Shown one piece after another: positions 55,901-63,234 of a stretch of DNA of 64,000 nucleotides. The first letter of the stretch is position 1, and each line of letters starts with the position of its first letter. The notes under the pieces were generated by a model. That model did not search any database, was not told where the DNA came from, and saw only the letters and a list, made by a program, of their open reading frames with translations. The DNA is from Bradyrhizobium sp. CCBAU 53340 (lineage in GTDB: Bacteria > Pseudomonadota > Alphaproteobacteria > Rhizobiales > Xanthobacteraceae), in NCBI RefSeq assembly GCF_015291645.1, contig NZ_CP030055.1, positions 1,798,001-1,862,000 of the forward strand, in the 5' to 3' direction. Made by a program: the position numbers and the translations under genes.

Positions 55901-57670
55901 GCTGGTGTTGTCGAGCGTGTAGGTCCACACGCCGGCCGCGGTGATGGTGAAGCTGCCATAGTTCTGCGCGCTTGCTGTCGGTGCGTCGACCGGCACGAAG
56001 GTATTGGCCGGGCCGTCGACATCCGCAACGACAAGCGTGCCTGTCGCGATCGGCGTGCCGGGCGAGGTTCCGTTCGCCTCGACGACCGAGCCGGTCGCGG
56101 TCCCGGAGATGATCGCGGCGTCGTTGCTGCCCTGGATCGTGATCGTCACGACCTGGGGAGTGCCATCGATACTCGTCACGGTGAACTGATCGATCAGCGT
56201 GTCGCCGACATTCAGGGCCTGTACCTTGCTGTTGCTATTGTCGAGCGTGTAGGTCCACACACCACTGGTCGTCATCGTGAAGGTGCCGTAGCCGCCGGCG
56301 CTCCTGACCGGCGAGCTTACAGACGTGAAGGTGTTGGGCGGATTATCGACATCCGTGTCCGTGAGCGTGCCGGTTGCCGTTGGCATGCCGGGCACAGCGT
56401 TGGCGACTCCGCCGGCCTCTACCACCGCGCCGCTGGCGTTGCCCGAGATGAGGGCCGTGTCATTGACGCCGTCAATGGTGACGACGAAGGTTTGGCTCGT
56501 CGTGACTTGGCCGTCCGAGACCGTGATCACGAAGTCCGTGGTTGTCGGCGACGACAGGGCATTGATGGCATCCGCGTTCGGAACGAACGCGTAGGCGCCG
56601 GATGCGCTGTTGAGATAGAGGGTGCCATAAGGTCCGACCTGCGAGAAATCGTATGCCTGTCCATTCAGGACAGTCGTGCCGGCCGTCCCGCCGCTGAGAC
56701 CGTAGGTGAGCACGACATGGAGCTGGCTGCTGGCGTTGAAAGCGCCGGTTGTCGTGGCGAAGGTGTCGTTGAATTTGAACGTGTCGATTTCGGTTGGGCC
56801 GGTCGGCACGTTCAGTACCGGCAGCGGGTACTGGATTAGGGTGGCTTCTACCGGCACCAGTGCCGGAACAAGGTTCGGCAGAACGATCGAGTGATCCGAA
56901 TTGAAGTTGATTGGCTGTAGCTGGAGCGTGTCGACGGCAGGCGGCGTACTGGATCCGGTCGGACCTCGCGTGAGATTGGCGAGCACGTCCTGTTGGGCTG
57001 CGTGCAGCTCTTCCATGCGAGCAGCGTTGTTGGCAACTTGGTTGACGCTGATCGAGGAGCCGATCCTGTTCAGGACGACGGTTTCTCCTGGGTCATCGAC
57101 AATGATGTGGCGCGGCACCCGTTCCTTGGTGATGAGTTCGAAGACGCCGTGCTGAAGGTCCTTGTAAGTGATCGTATCGTTATCCAGAGACGCGCCGTCA
57201 GGGTCCGCGCCTCGCGCTTCCTCTATTGTCGAGAAGATCAACGCCGCCATCGTCAGGATGCCGAAGCCGGTGCCATGGGAGCGGCCACGAACGCAACCAA
57301 ACGGCGTGTCGACCGTCAGCGTGCCGCCGTTTGCCAACTGGCCGACCCTAAACGCAAAACTTCCGCCGGCGACTGCAACGATTGTCGAGCGCGATGCGGA
57401 ATTGGACGCGTATTCGCGCAGCTCGACGCGAGATCCGCTGGCGACGTTGAATACGGTGTCGTCGAGAAGCCGGATCCCGATTTGCGCATCCGCAGCCGTC
57501 TCGATTACGTCATGGCACCAGACAAGGTCACCAATGCTGACCTGAACGACCGGGCTGTCGTTGCGCGCGAGGGTGACGTATCCCGACGCGCTGTGAACGA
57601 TGCCAATGATCTGGTGGGGGAGAGGTCTGAGGTCCCCATTCTGGGGTCCGACGCCAAAAGCAACTGACAT
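52901..57670 (-). CDS. Giant FecR-VCBS-RTX repeat protein, probable type I secreted adhesin
   Basis: A 1589-residue protein. Residues 20-135 are a FecR-type domain (IGDLVWCHDVIETAADAQIG, VDTPFGCVRGRSHG). Residues 300-400 are a cadherin-like/VCBS-like strand region. Six VCBS repeats of 110-113 residues span 403-1072, each opening NDAA(I/L)(I/L)SG and containing WTYTLDN. RTX nonapeptides (GGxGxDxxx, about 1115-1190) bind calcium, followed by DTITDFVSGTDKIDL. Residues 1290-1589 are acidic, His-rich and disordered, ending HAPHDLLV, a plausible type I secretion signal. No type I secretion genes are in the window. No N-terminal Sec signal is seen. Confidence 0.9.
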   Translation of the reverse strand: MSVAFGVGPQNGDLRPLPHQIIGIVHSASGYVTLARNDSPVVQVSIGDLVWCHDVIETAADAQIGIRLLDDTVFNVASGSRVELREYASNSASRSTIVAVAGGSFAFRVGQLANGGTLTVDTPFGCVRGRSHGTGFGILTMAALIFSTIEEARGADPDGASLDNDTITYKDLQHGVFELITKERVPRHIIVDDPGETVVLNRIGSSISVNQVANNAARMEELHAAQQDVLANLTRGPTGSSTPPAVDTLQLQPINFNSDHSIVLPNLVPALVPVEATLIQYPLPVLNVPTGPTEIDTFKFNDTFATTTGAFNASSQLHVVLTYGLSGGTAGTTVLNGQAYDFSQVGPYGTLYLNSASGAYAFVPNADAINALSSPTTTDFVITVSDGQVTTSQTFVVTIDGVNDTALISGNASGAVVEAGGVANAVPGMPTATGTLTDTDVDNPPNTFTSVSSPVRSAGGYGTFTMTTSGVWTYTLDNSNSKVQALNVGDTLIDQFTVTSIDGTPQVVTITIQGSNDAAIISGTATGSVVEANGTSPGTPIATGTLVVADVDGPANTFVPVDAPTASAQNYGSFTITAAGVWTYTLDNTSSAVQALNNGDTLTDSFMVTTADGTAQTVTITINGSNDAAILSGATTGSVIEAGGIANGTPGVPTATGTLTDIDPDNPSNTFTPVITAKTSAGGFGTFTMTALGTWTYTLDNSNSMVQALNVGDTLTDQFTVTTADGTPQLVTITINGTNDAAIISGTTTGSVLEAGGMAPGTPVATGALTDTDVDNLANTFMPVGTSMASAHGYGSFTMTATGVWTYTLDNTSSAVQALNNGDTLTDSFMVTTADGTAQTVTITINGSNDAATLFGATTGSVTEAGGVANGTPGVPTTTGTLTDVDPDNPSNTFTPVITARTSAGGFGTFTMTALGTWTYTLDNSNSTVQALNVGDTLTDQFTVTTADGTPQLVTITIAGANDAAIISGSTTGSVLEAGGIAPGTPIATGTLTDIDVDNLANTFTEVISPTASDGGYGTFTMTASGVWTYTLDNNNSVVDALNVGDTLTDHFTVTAIDGTTQEVTITIHGASDADPNDFDNLAMGSTVVSNPPFVYGTPEGDSIAGGGNVSQTVYGGAGDDTINGTGVSDTIFGGSGNDTIKGNNGDDVLYGGSGQDTIDGSNGNDTIIGGFGADKLTGGNGDDTFVYLSVADSRAGRFDTITDFVSGTDKIDLTAFGALGFAILALSSTSSFVPAHTIAWIYDSSANETVVYVNPTDQTLQIGDSSLLEVHLQGIATIEASDFIVDQTAAPVLAASDTLAPTVATDPTVATQGDAVVMTSSTTVAPIEATNSDGSVSLDASSTAIDVGYSFDTGRDIDWWSNDIASSATSETAIPPGLSEAAIHSLSAEPFKFVFEPSQSDDSVEAKGVGKTGMLEQDHAAASGAPDALPAIDQHLGDGRSAESHGRASSADTSNAPDVASQKGLVNSGNAHTIPSQADEYNRASMEASDKSNDKLHSAADDAQHSHGNAPAHPSGPGDSFNFLNPAIEKSGVAFLDDLPTQPDHHEHAAHADGHGGAPTAGEIPQLDDGAHVPAGLAASHAPHDLLV
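54455..56464. repeat. Tandem VCBS-coding repeats (about 330-339 bp units)
   Basis: Six in-frame tandem units inside the giant gene. Units 2-3 (55457-56125) and 4-5 (54788-55456) form a 669-bp higher-order repeat: units 2 and 4 and units 3 and 5 are far more alike than adjacent units. This indicates a recent duplication of a two-unit block. Confidence 0.88.
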
Positions 57671-58116
57671 GGCTGTGGCCTCGCGTGCCGAATAATTCGG
57701 GCTTGGCGCGGGCCGCGCTGTTCTTATCGATTTTGCTACGCCACGGGCGAAATGAAGCGTTTTATGGCGTTAGCAACCCCAGGCCTGCACGCCGAAGACG
57801 TTTGATAAAAATCGCAATTCTATTGGTCTTGCCAGGATGATCGCCGGTTCAACGGAGATGCCTCTCCGCTATCGCAATTTGGGCTCTCGGGAAATTGACG
57901 GTCGAGCTTTTAAAAAGCTAGCTTATTTTTGCTGGTCCGGCAAACGGCTTGAGCCTAAAGTCAAGATCGGAAGACATACTTTTGTCTGGAGCAAAGTCCC
58001 GGTAAGGACCGGTCCAGGTTGTAGATACTGGCGATGCACGAATTGCGAGCTTGGCGGAGGTTCTCATCGCTCCATCAAGCGGATCGCAAAAGAGCTCTTC
58101 TCGGAAAGGGCGGGTC
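57671..58116. promoter_or_regulatory. AT-rich divergent intergenic region between giant protein and FecR gene
   Basis: About 450 bases, notably AT-richer than the genes around it, with AGCTTTTAAAAAGCT near 57908 as an imperfect palindrome and GATAAAAATCGCAATTCT near 57809. Both promoters should lie here. A plus-strand frame at 57837-58229 crosses the FecR start and is not convincing as a gene. Confidence 0.45.
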
Positions 58117-58761
58117 ATGTGCAGGCTTACGATTGCGGTATTAGTGATTGGTCTCATTTGGGCATCCGCGGATGTCTCTGCTGCGCAGGCGCAGGTTCAA
58201 GTCAACCCCGTGACGCGCGGTCCCGATGATGTCGCGTCAAAACCCATTGGCAAGGTCGTAGCCGTTACAGGTTCGGTCTCGATCGAGCACGCAGGTGCGG
58301 TCGTCGTCCAGGCGAAGCTTGGCGAGCCCGCCGCTCAGGCCAGGACCGGCGATGTCGTGTATCTGCGCGACGTGGTGCTAACCGGTGCGGACAGCCGGGT
58401 CAGCATCAATTTCAGCGATGGCTCGTCGTTCAATCTCTCGAGCAACGCTCGCATGGCCCTGGATGAGTATGTGTACGAGCCGGACGGCAGGTCGAATGCA
58501 ACGTTCTTCAATCTGGCCAGAGGCACGGCGACCTTTGTCGCCGGCAAGATCGCGAAGACCGGCGATATGAAGGTCGATACGCCCGTTGCAACGATGGGGA
58601 TCCGAGGCACTACGCCGCACATCGAAATTTCCGATGACGGTGAGGTCAAGTTTTCGACTCTCATCGAAGAGGGCAAGGGCAAATTGGCGAAAAAGCGCGT
58701 GACTTCTGCAATGCCCGAGCAGGGGAGTGGTCCCAGGCCGAGCATTTGCCGAGGATGCTAA
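58117..58761 (+). CDS. Secreted FecR-domain protein
   Basis: A 214-residue protein with a signal peptide (1-24, ending VSAAQA) and one FecR domain (about 45-165): GKVVAVTGSVSIEHAG, RTGDVVYLRDVVLTGADSRV, FSDGSSFNLSSNARMALDEY, and VDTPVATMGIRGTTPHIEI. FecR domains sense or relay envelope signals in TonB-dependent systems, but here no sigma factor or receptor is adjacent. The domain matches the N-terminal FecR domain of the divergent giant protein in pattern. The ATG at 58117 follows GGAAAGGGCGGG; the frame opens at 58051. The TPR gene starts 12 bases after its stop. Confidence 0.87.
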   Translation: MCRLTIAVLVIGLIWASADVSAAQAQVQVNPVTRGPDDVASKPIGKVVAVTGSVSIEHAGAVVVQAKLGEPAAQARTGDVVYLRDVVLTGADSRVSINFSDGSSFNLSSNARMALDEYVYEPDGRSNATFFNLARGTATFVAGKIAKTGDMKVDTPVATMGIRGTTPHIEISDDGEVKFSTLIEEGKGKLAKKRVTSAMPEQGSGPRPSICRGC

Positions 58762-58773
58762 AGCGGCACGGCG

Positions 58774-59625
58774 ATGACCATCAGGGCCAACATCGCCAGC
58801 GTGGCGCCCGTCCTCGTGCTGCTGTCGCTCGGTTTGCAGGCAGCGGCGCAGCAGCCGCAGAAAAGTAGCGTCCTCAACAGCATTGAGCAGTGCAACGGTA
58901 CGGATCGCATTCCGACCCAAGCTCGGGTCGCCGCCTGCACGGCGCTCATCAATTCGGGGGATGCCAAGCCGGAGGCGCTGGCTGTGGCTTACAACAACCG
59001 CGGCAATGCCTATGCCGCAGCGGCGGAGTACGACCGTGCAATCAGCGATTTCGATCGAGCGATCGAACTCGCCTCGGGCTATGTCAAGCCGGTGAACAAT
59101 CGCGGCGTCGCCTATTTGAGGAAGGGAGCTTATGAGGACGCGATCAAGTCTTTCGACGAGGCGATCAGACTCAACCCTGCCTATGGCAGTGCCTTTGCCA
59201 ACCGCGCGGAAGCGCACCTGAAGCTGAACCGGTATGATCGGGCCGCGCTGGATTTCGACGAGGCTATCCGCCTCGATCCGAACTTGACGTGGGCGAGAAG
59301 CGGGCGCTGCTGGGCCCGAGCAGTCATCGGCGATCTGGAGGCTGGGCTCGACGACTGCGACAGGGCAATCCAGTCAGGATCGAAAGATGCCGCCACATAT
59401 GATTCACGCGCGCTGATCCACCTGAAAATGGGCCAGCTCGCCGCCGCTGTCGACGACTACAGTGCGGCGCTGCGCCTGGCGCCCAACCTGGCAAGCGCTC
59501 TGTATGGACGCGGACTTGCCAGGATCAGGCAGGGCGACGCCGCCGGCGGCGACCGTGACGTCTCGGCGGCAAAGCTCATCGACCTCAACATCACCGACGC
59601 CTTCGCCCGCTACGGCGTGCAGTGA
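58774..59625 (+). CDS. Secreted tetratricopeptide repeat protein
   Basis: A 283-residue protein with an N-terminal hydrophobic signal-like segment (about 5-28), an N-terminal cysteine pair (EQCNG...RVAACTAL) and at least five TPR units from about 65 (YNNRGNAYAAAAEYDRAISDFDRAIEL, VNNRGVAYLRKGAYEDAIKSFDEAIRL and so on). TPR arrays are protein-binding scaffolds, here probably periplasmic. It is 12 bases after the FecR gene, so they are likely co-transcribed and may serve the same system as the divergent giant protein. Confidence 0.87.
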   Translation: MTIRANIASVAPVLVLLSLGLQAAAQQPQKSSVLNSIEQCNGTDRIPTQARVAACTALINSGDAKPEALAVAYNNRGNAYAAAAEYDRAISDFDRAIELASGYVKPVNNRGVAYLRKGAYEDAIKSFDEAIRLNPAYGSAFANRAEAHLKLNRYDRAALDFDEAIRLDPNLTWARSGRCWARAVIGDLEAGLDDCDRAIQSGSKDAATYDSRALIHLKMGQLAAAVDDYSAALRLAPNLASALYGRGLARIRQGDAAGGDRDVSAAKLIDLNITDAFARYGVQ

Positions 59626-59661
59626 CGCCTGAATTGGCTCACCGGAGCCGGCGTCGGCCGG

Positions 59662-60735
59662 CTAGACGTTCGAACCGTGGATCGCGTCGATCACGGCGTC
59701 CGTGACTTCCTTTGTCGTGGCCTTGCCGCCGACGTCAGGCGTCAGCACGCCGGCCGCGCAGACCTGCTCGACCGCCTTCATCAGCCGCGCGGCCGCGTCC
59801 TTCTCGCCGAGATGCTCCAGCATCTGCGCGCCGGTCCAGAACGTCGCGACCGGATTGGCGATGCCCTTGCCGGTGATGTCAAAGGCCGAGCCGTGGATCG
59901 GCTCGAACATCGAGGGGAAGCGGCGCTGAGGATCGATGTTGCCGGTCGGCGCCACGCCGAGGCTGCCGGCCAGCGCGCCGGCGAGGTCGGAGAGGATGTC
60001 GGCGTGGAGGTTGGTCGCAACGATGGTGTCGAGGCTCTTCGGATGCAGCGTCATGCGCACGGTCATGGCGTCCACCAGCATCTTGTCCCAGGTGACATCA
60101 GGGAATTCGGTCGCAACTTCGGCGGCGATCTCGTCCCACATCACCATGCCATGGCGCTGCGCGTTCGACTTGGTCACGACGGTCAGGAATTTGCGCGGCC
60201 GCGACTGCGCGAGCTGGAACGCATAGCGCATGATGCGCGTGACGCCGACGCGGGTGAAGACTGCAACCTCGGTGCCGACCTCTTCCGGCAGGCCCTTGTG
60301 GGCGCGGCCGCCCATCCCGGCATATTCGCCTTCCGAGTTCTCGCGCACGATCACCCAGTCGAGATCGCCGACGCCGACGTTGCGCAGCGGCGAGGCCACG
60401 CCCGGCAGGATCTTGGTCGGCCGTACATTGGCGTATTGGTCAAAGCCCTGGCAGATCGGCAGCCGCAAACCCCACAGCGTGATGTGGTCGGGCACGTCAG
60501 GGGCGCCGACTGCGCCGAAATAGATCGCGTCGAACTTCTTCAACTCACTGAGGCCGTCCGCCGGCATCATCACGCCGTGCTTCTTGTAATGATCCGAGCC
60601 CCAATCGAACGTCCTCACGTTGAAGGCGATGTCGCCGCTGCGCTTGGCCAGCGCCTCCAGCACGCGGACACCGGCGGAGATCACCTCGGGGCCGATGCCG
60701 TCGGCGGGGATTGCTGCGATCGAATGGGTGCGCAT
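59662..60735 (-). CDS. Tartrate dehydrogenase/D-malate dehydrogenase (isopropylmalate DH family)
   Basis: A 357-residue beta-decarboxylating dehydrogenase that oxidises tartrate or D-malate with NAD+ and Mn2+/Mg2+. It opens IAAIPADGIGPEVISAGVRVLE; LWGLRLPICQGFDQYANVRP and VIVRENSEGEYAGMGG are the substrate blocks that separate tartrate dehydrogenases from LeuB; the metal site is VDAMTVRM and TNLHADILSDL. The adjacent MFS permease gene is on the same strand just upstream and a LysR gene is divergent, forming a substrate-uptake and catabolic unit. Confidence 0.9.
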   Translation of the reverse strand: MRTHSIAAIPADGIGPEVISAGVRVLEALAKRSGDIAFNVRTFDWGSDHYKKHGVMMPADGLSELKKFDAIYFGAVGAPDVPDHITLWGLRLPICQGFDQYANVRPTKILPGVASPLRNVGVGDLDWVIVRENSEGEYAGMGGRAHKGLPEEVGTEVAVFTRVGVTRIMRYAFQLAQSRPRKFLTVVTKSNAQRHGMVMWDEIAAEVATEFPDVTWDKMLVDAMTVRMTLHPKSLDTIVATNLHADILSDLAGALAGSLGVAPTGNIDPQRRFPSMFEPIHGSAFDITGKGIANPVATFWTGAQMLEHLGEKDAAARLMKAVEQVCAAGVLTPDVGGKATTKEVTDAVIDAIHGSNV

Positions 60736-60756
60736 GGATGTGCTCCGTTTGAGAGA

Positions 60757-62055
60757 TCAGTGGGATTGCGGGATGGCTTCGACGGGGGCGGTTTTCGCGC
60801 GCGACAATAGCAGAGTGAGGACCGCGGAGAGAACGAGCAGGCCGCTGACGAAGTAAAGGCCGCCGACGAAACTGCCGGTCTGGTCCTTGGTCCAGCCGAT
60901 CATGGCGGGCCCGACGAAGCCGCCGAGATTGCCGATCGAGTTGATGGTGGCGATGCCGGCTGCGGCCGCGGGGCCGGACAGGAACAGCGTCGGCATGCTC
61001 CACAGCGGCGGCTTTGCGGAAGAGATGCCGATATTGACGAGCGACAGCGCGATCAGCACGGCGATGACGCCGCCGGCAAGGCCGGCGTAGGCAAGGCCCG
61101 CAGCCGCGATCAGGCAGGCGATCACGACGTGCCAGGTGCGCTCGCCGGTGCGGTCCGAATGCCGCGCCCACAGCACCATGGCGACGACGGCGGCGGTGGC
61201 CGGCAGCGCGTTGAGGAAGCCGACCTGGAGCGAGGACAGGCCGAACTGCTTGATGATCTGCGGCGCCCAGACGCCGAGCGTGTAGAGGCCGGCCGAGGTG
61301 CCGAAATAGATCAGCGACAGCGCCAGCACCCGCGGATCGGCAAGGCCCCGCCAGATGCTGTGGCTCGCGGTCGCCGCCTTGCGCGTGGTCTCCTCGTTCA
61401 TGGTCTCGACCAGCCAGCGGCGCTCGTCTTCAGCCAGCCATTTGGCCTTTTCGGGTCGGTCGGTGAGGAACACGAGCACGACGAAGCCGAGCAGCACGGC
61501 CGGCAGCGCCTCCAGCACGAATAGCCATTGCCAGCCCTTGAAGCCGAAGAGGCCGTCCATCTCCAGCAGCGCACCGGAGACCGGAGAGCCCAGCACTGTC
61601 GAGAGCGGCGCGGCCGCCATGAACAGCGCGGTTACCGCGGCGCGCTGGCGTGCCGGAAACCAGTAGGAGAGATAAAGGATGATGCCGGGAAAGAAGCCGG
61701 CCTCGGCGACGCCGAGCAGGAAGCGCAGGATGTAGAAGCTGGTCGGTCCCTGCACCAGCGCCATTGCCGCCGACACCAGGCCCCAGGTGATCATCACCCG
61801 CGCGATCCAGATTCGCGCGCCGACCTTGTGCAGGATGATGTTGGAGGGCACCTCGAACAGGAAGTAGCCCCAGAAGAAGATGCCGGAGCCCAGGCCGTAC
61901 ACGGTCGACGACAGGCCGATGTCCTTGTTCATCGTCAGCGAGGCAAAGCCGATGTTGACGCGGTCGATGAAGGCCACGAAGTACAGCAGCATGATGAAGG
62001 GAACGATGCGCCAGCTGATCTTGCGCAGCACGCGCGTCTGAATCTCGCTCGCCAC
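60757..62055 (-). CDS. MFS transporter, anion:cation symporter type (tartrate/organic acid uptake)
   Basis: A 432-residue membrane protein with about twelve hydrophobic helices. KISWRIVPFIMLLYFVAFIDRVNIGFA is the anion:cation symporter family start (split here by its conserved Asp-Arg), and SYWFPARQRAAVTALFM a conserved loop. The start is GTG at 62055, preceded by GGGAGG with 5-base spacing; the frame opens at 62229 but family proteins start here. Next to the dehydrogenase gene (21 bases downstream), so tartrate, malate or a similar acid is the likely substrate. Confidence 0.9.
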   Translation of the reverse strand: MASEIQTRVLRKISWRIVPFIMLLYFVAFIDRVNIGFASLTMNKDIGLSSTVYGLGSGIFFWGYFLFEVPSNIILHKVGARIWIARVMITWGLVSAAMALVQGPTSFYILRFLLGVAEAGFFPGIILYLSYWFPARQRAAVTALFMAAAPLSTVLGSPVSGALLEMDGLFGFKGWQWLFVLEALPAVLLGFVVLVFLTDRPEKAKWLAEDERRWLVETMNEETTRKAATASHSIWRGLADPRVLALSLIYFGTSAGLYTLGVWAPQIIKQFGLSSLQVGFLNALPATAAVVAMVLWARHSDRTGERTWHVVIACLIAAAGLAYAGLAGGVIAVLIALSLVNIGISSAKPPLWSMPTLFLSGPAAAAGIATINSIGNLGGFVGPAMIGWTKDQTGSFVGGLYFVSGLLVLSAVLTLLLSRAKTAPVEAIPQSH

Positions 62056-62179
62056 CCTGGCCTCCCTCAGGTTCCGGTTCTGGTTGTGTGGCAGTGAGCC
62101 TAGTTGGAGGCGGGAGGTGCACTCAATCGGCGCTGGTTTATACAAAAAAATGATATAATCCTCGTAAGGCCGCCACGTC

Positions 62180-62264
62180 GTCATGGCCGGGCTTGGCCCG
62201 GCCATCCACGCCTTTGGCGGCTGCACCAAAGAACGTGGATGCCCGGGACAGGCCCGGGCATGAC
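62180..62264. repeat. Intergenic palindrome, family C
   Basis: Starts GTCATGGCCGGGCTTGGCCC and ends GGGACAGGCCCGGGCATGAC, near-identical to the copy at 4121-4204. It lies in the divergent promoter between the permease and LysR genes. Confidence 0.8.
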
Positions 62265-62278
62265 GATGAGGATGGCAG

Positions 62279-63196
62279 ATGGAATTGCATCAGCTCCGAT
62301 GCTTCGTGGCGGCAGCCGAGCAGCTGCATTTCGGCCACGCCGCGCAGCATCTGCAGATGCTGCCGTCTGCGCTCGGCCGTCAGATCAGGCTGCTGGAAGA
62401 GGATCTGGGCACGCGGCTGTTTGCGCGCACCACCCGCGCGGTCTCGCTCACCGAGGACGGCACCACGCTGCTGCGCGATGCACGCGCGATCCTGGCCAAG
62501 GTCGAGGCCGTCGAGAGCAACTTACGCAACCGCTCGCGCGCAGGTGCCGCGCGGCGGCTGCGGATCGGCGCCATCGATAGCGCCGCGGCGGGACTATTGC
62601 CGCCGCTGCTGCGTGACTTCCGGAGCAAGCATCCCGAGGTTTCGGTCCAGCTTCTGGAGGACAAGACCATCCGGCTCTTGCCAAAGATCCTGACCGGCGC
62701 GCTCGATCTCGCCTTTGCCCGTCCGCCCGACCGGCCGGACAAGCGGCTGGAATTCCGTTCTCTGCTCCAGGAGACCGCCATCGTGGCCTTTCCGCAGCGC
62801 CACCGGCTCGCCACACGGAAATCGATCACGCTGGCCGACATCGCCGACGAGGGGATGCTGGTGCCGGATCGCCGCTCGCGGCCGCACAGCCACGACCTCA
62901 CCATCAAGCTGTTCGAGCAGGCCGGGCTGACGCCGCGCGTTGTACAGGTTGCCGACGAGAAGCAGACGATCATCAACCTGGTCGCAACCAGGCTCGGCGT
63001 TGCAATCGTGCCGCGCTGGACCGCGCGGATGGCGGTGACGGGCGTGCGCTTCGTGCCGCTGCGGCCGAAGCAGAGCGGTCCGATCGGCCGGCTACCGCTG
63101 GCCGCCGCGTGGCTGCGCGGCTCGCGCGATCCGGCTCGCGATGCGATGCTGGCCGTGCTGGAGGCACGCCTGCGCTTCTATGCGCGGGAGGCGTGA
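62279..63196 (+). CDS. LysR-family transcriptional regulator
   Basis: A 305-residue LysR regulator. The winged helix-turn-helix (1-62, MELHQLRCFVAAAEQLHFGHAA, LGRQIRLLEEDLGTRLFAR) is followed by a LysR substrate-binding domain (about 90-295). The effector is unknown. It is divergent from the permease-dehydrogenase pair, so by the usual LysR logic it activates them in response to the substrate. Its stop overlaps an in-frame GTG of the next gene. Confidence 0.93.
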   Translation: MELHQLRCFVAAAEQLHFGHAAQHLQMLPSALGRQIRLLEEDLGTRLFARTTRAVSLTEDGTTLLRDARAILAKVEAVESNLRNRSRAGAARRLRIGAIDSAAAGLLPPLLRDFRSKHPEVSVQLLEDKTIRLLPKILTGALDLAFARPPDRPDKRLEFRSLLQETAIVAFPQRHRLATRKSITLADIADEGMLVPDRRSRPHSHDLTIKLFEQAGLTPRVVQVADEKQTIINLVATRLGVAIVPRWTARMAVTGVRFVPLRPKQSGPIGRLPLAAAWLRGSRDPARDAMLAVLEARLRFYAREA

Positions 63197-63234
63197 AGCG
63201 CTATGACATTGGCCTGGACAAACGGTGGGATGCG

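Noticed and set aside
57837..58229. 130-codon plus frame upstream of the FecR gene
   Set aside because: It overlaps the FecR start in another frame, has no clear ribosome-binding site, and its composition fits intergenic AT-rich DNA followed by a shadow.
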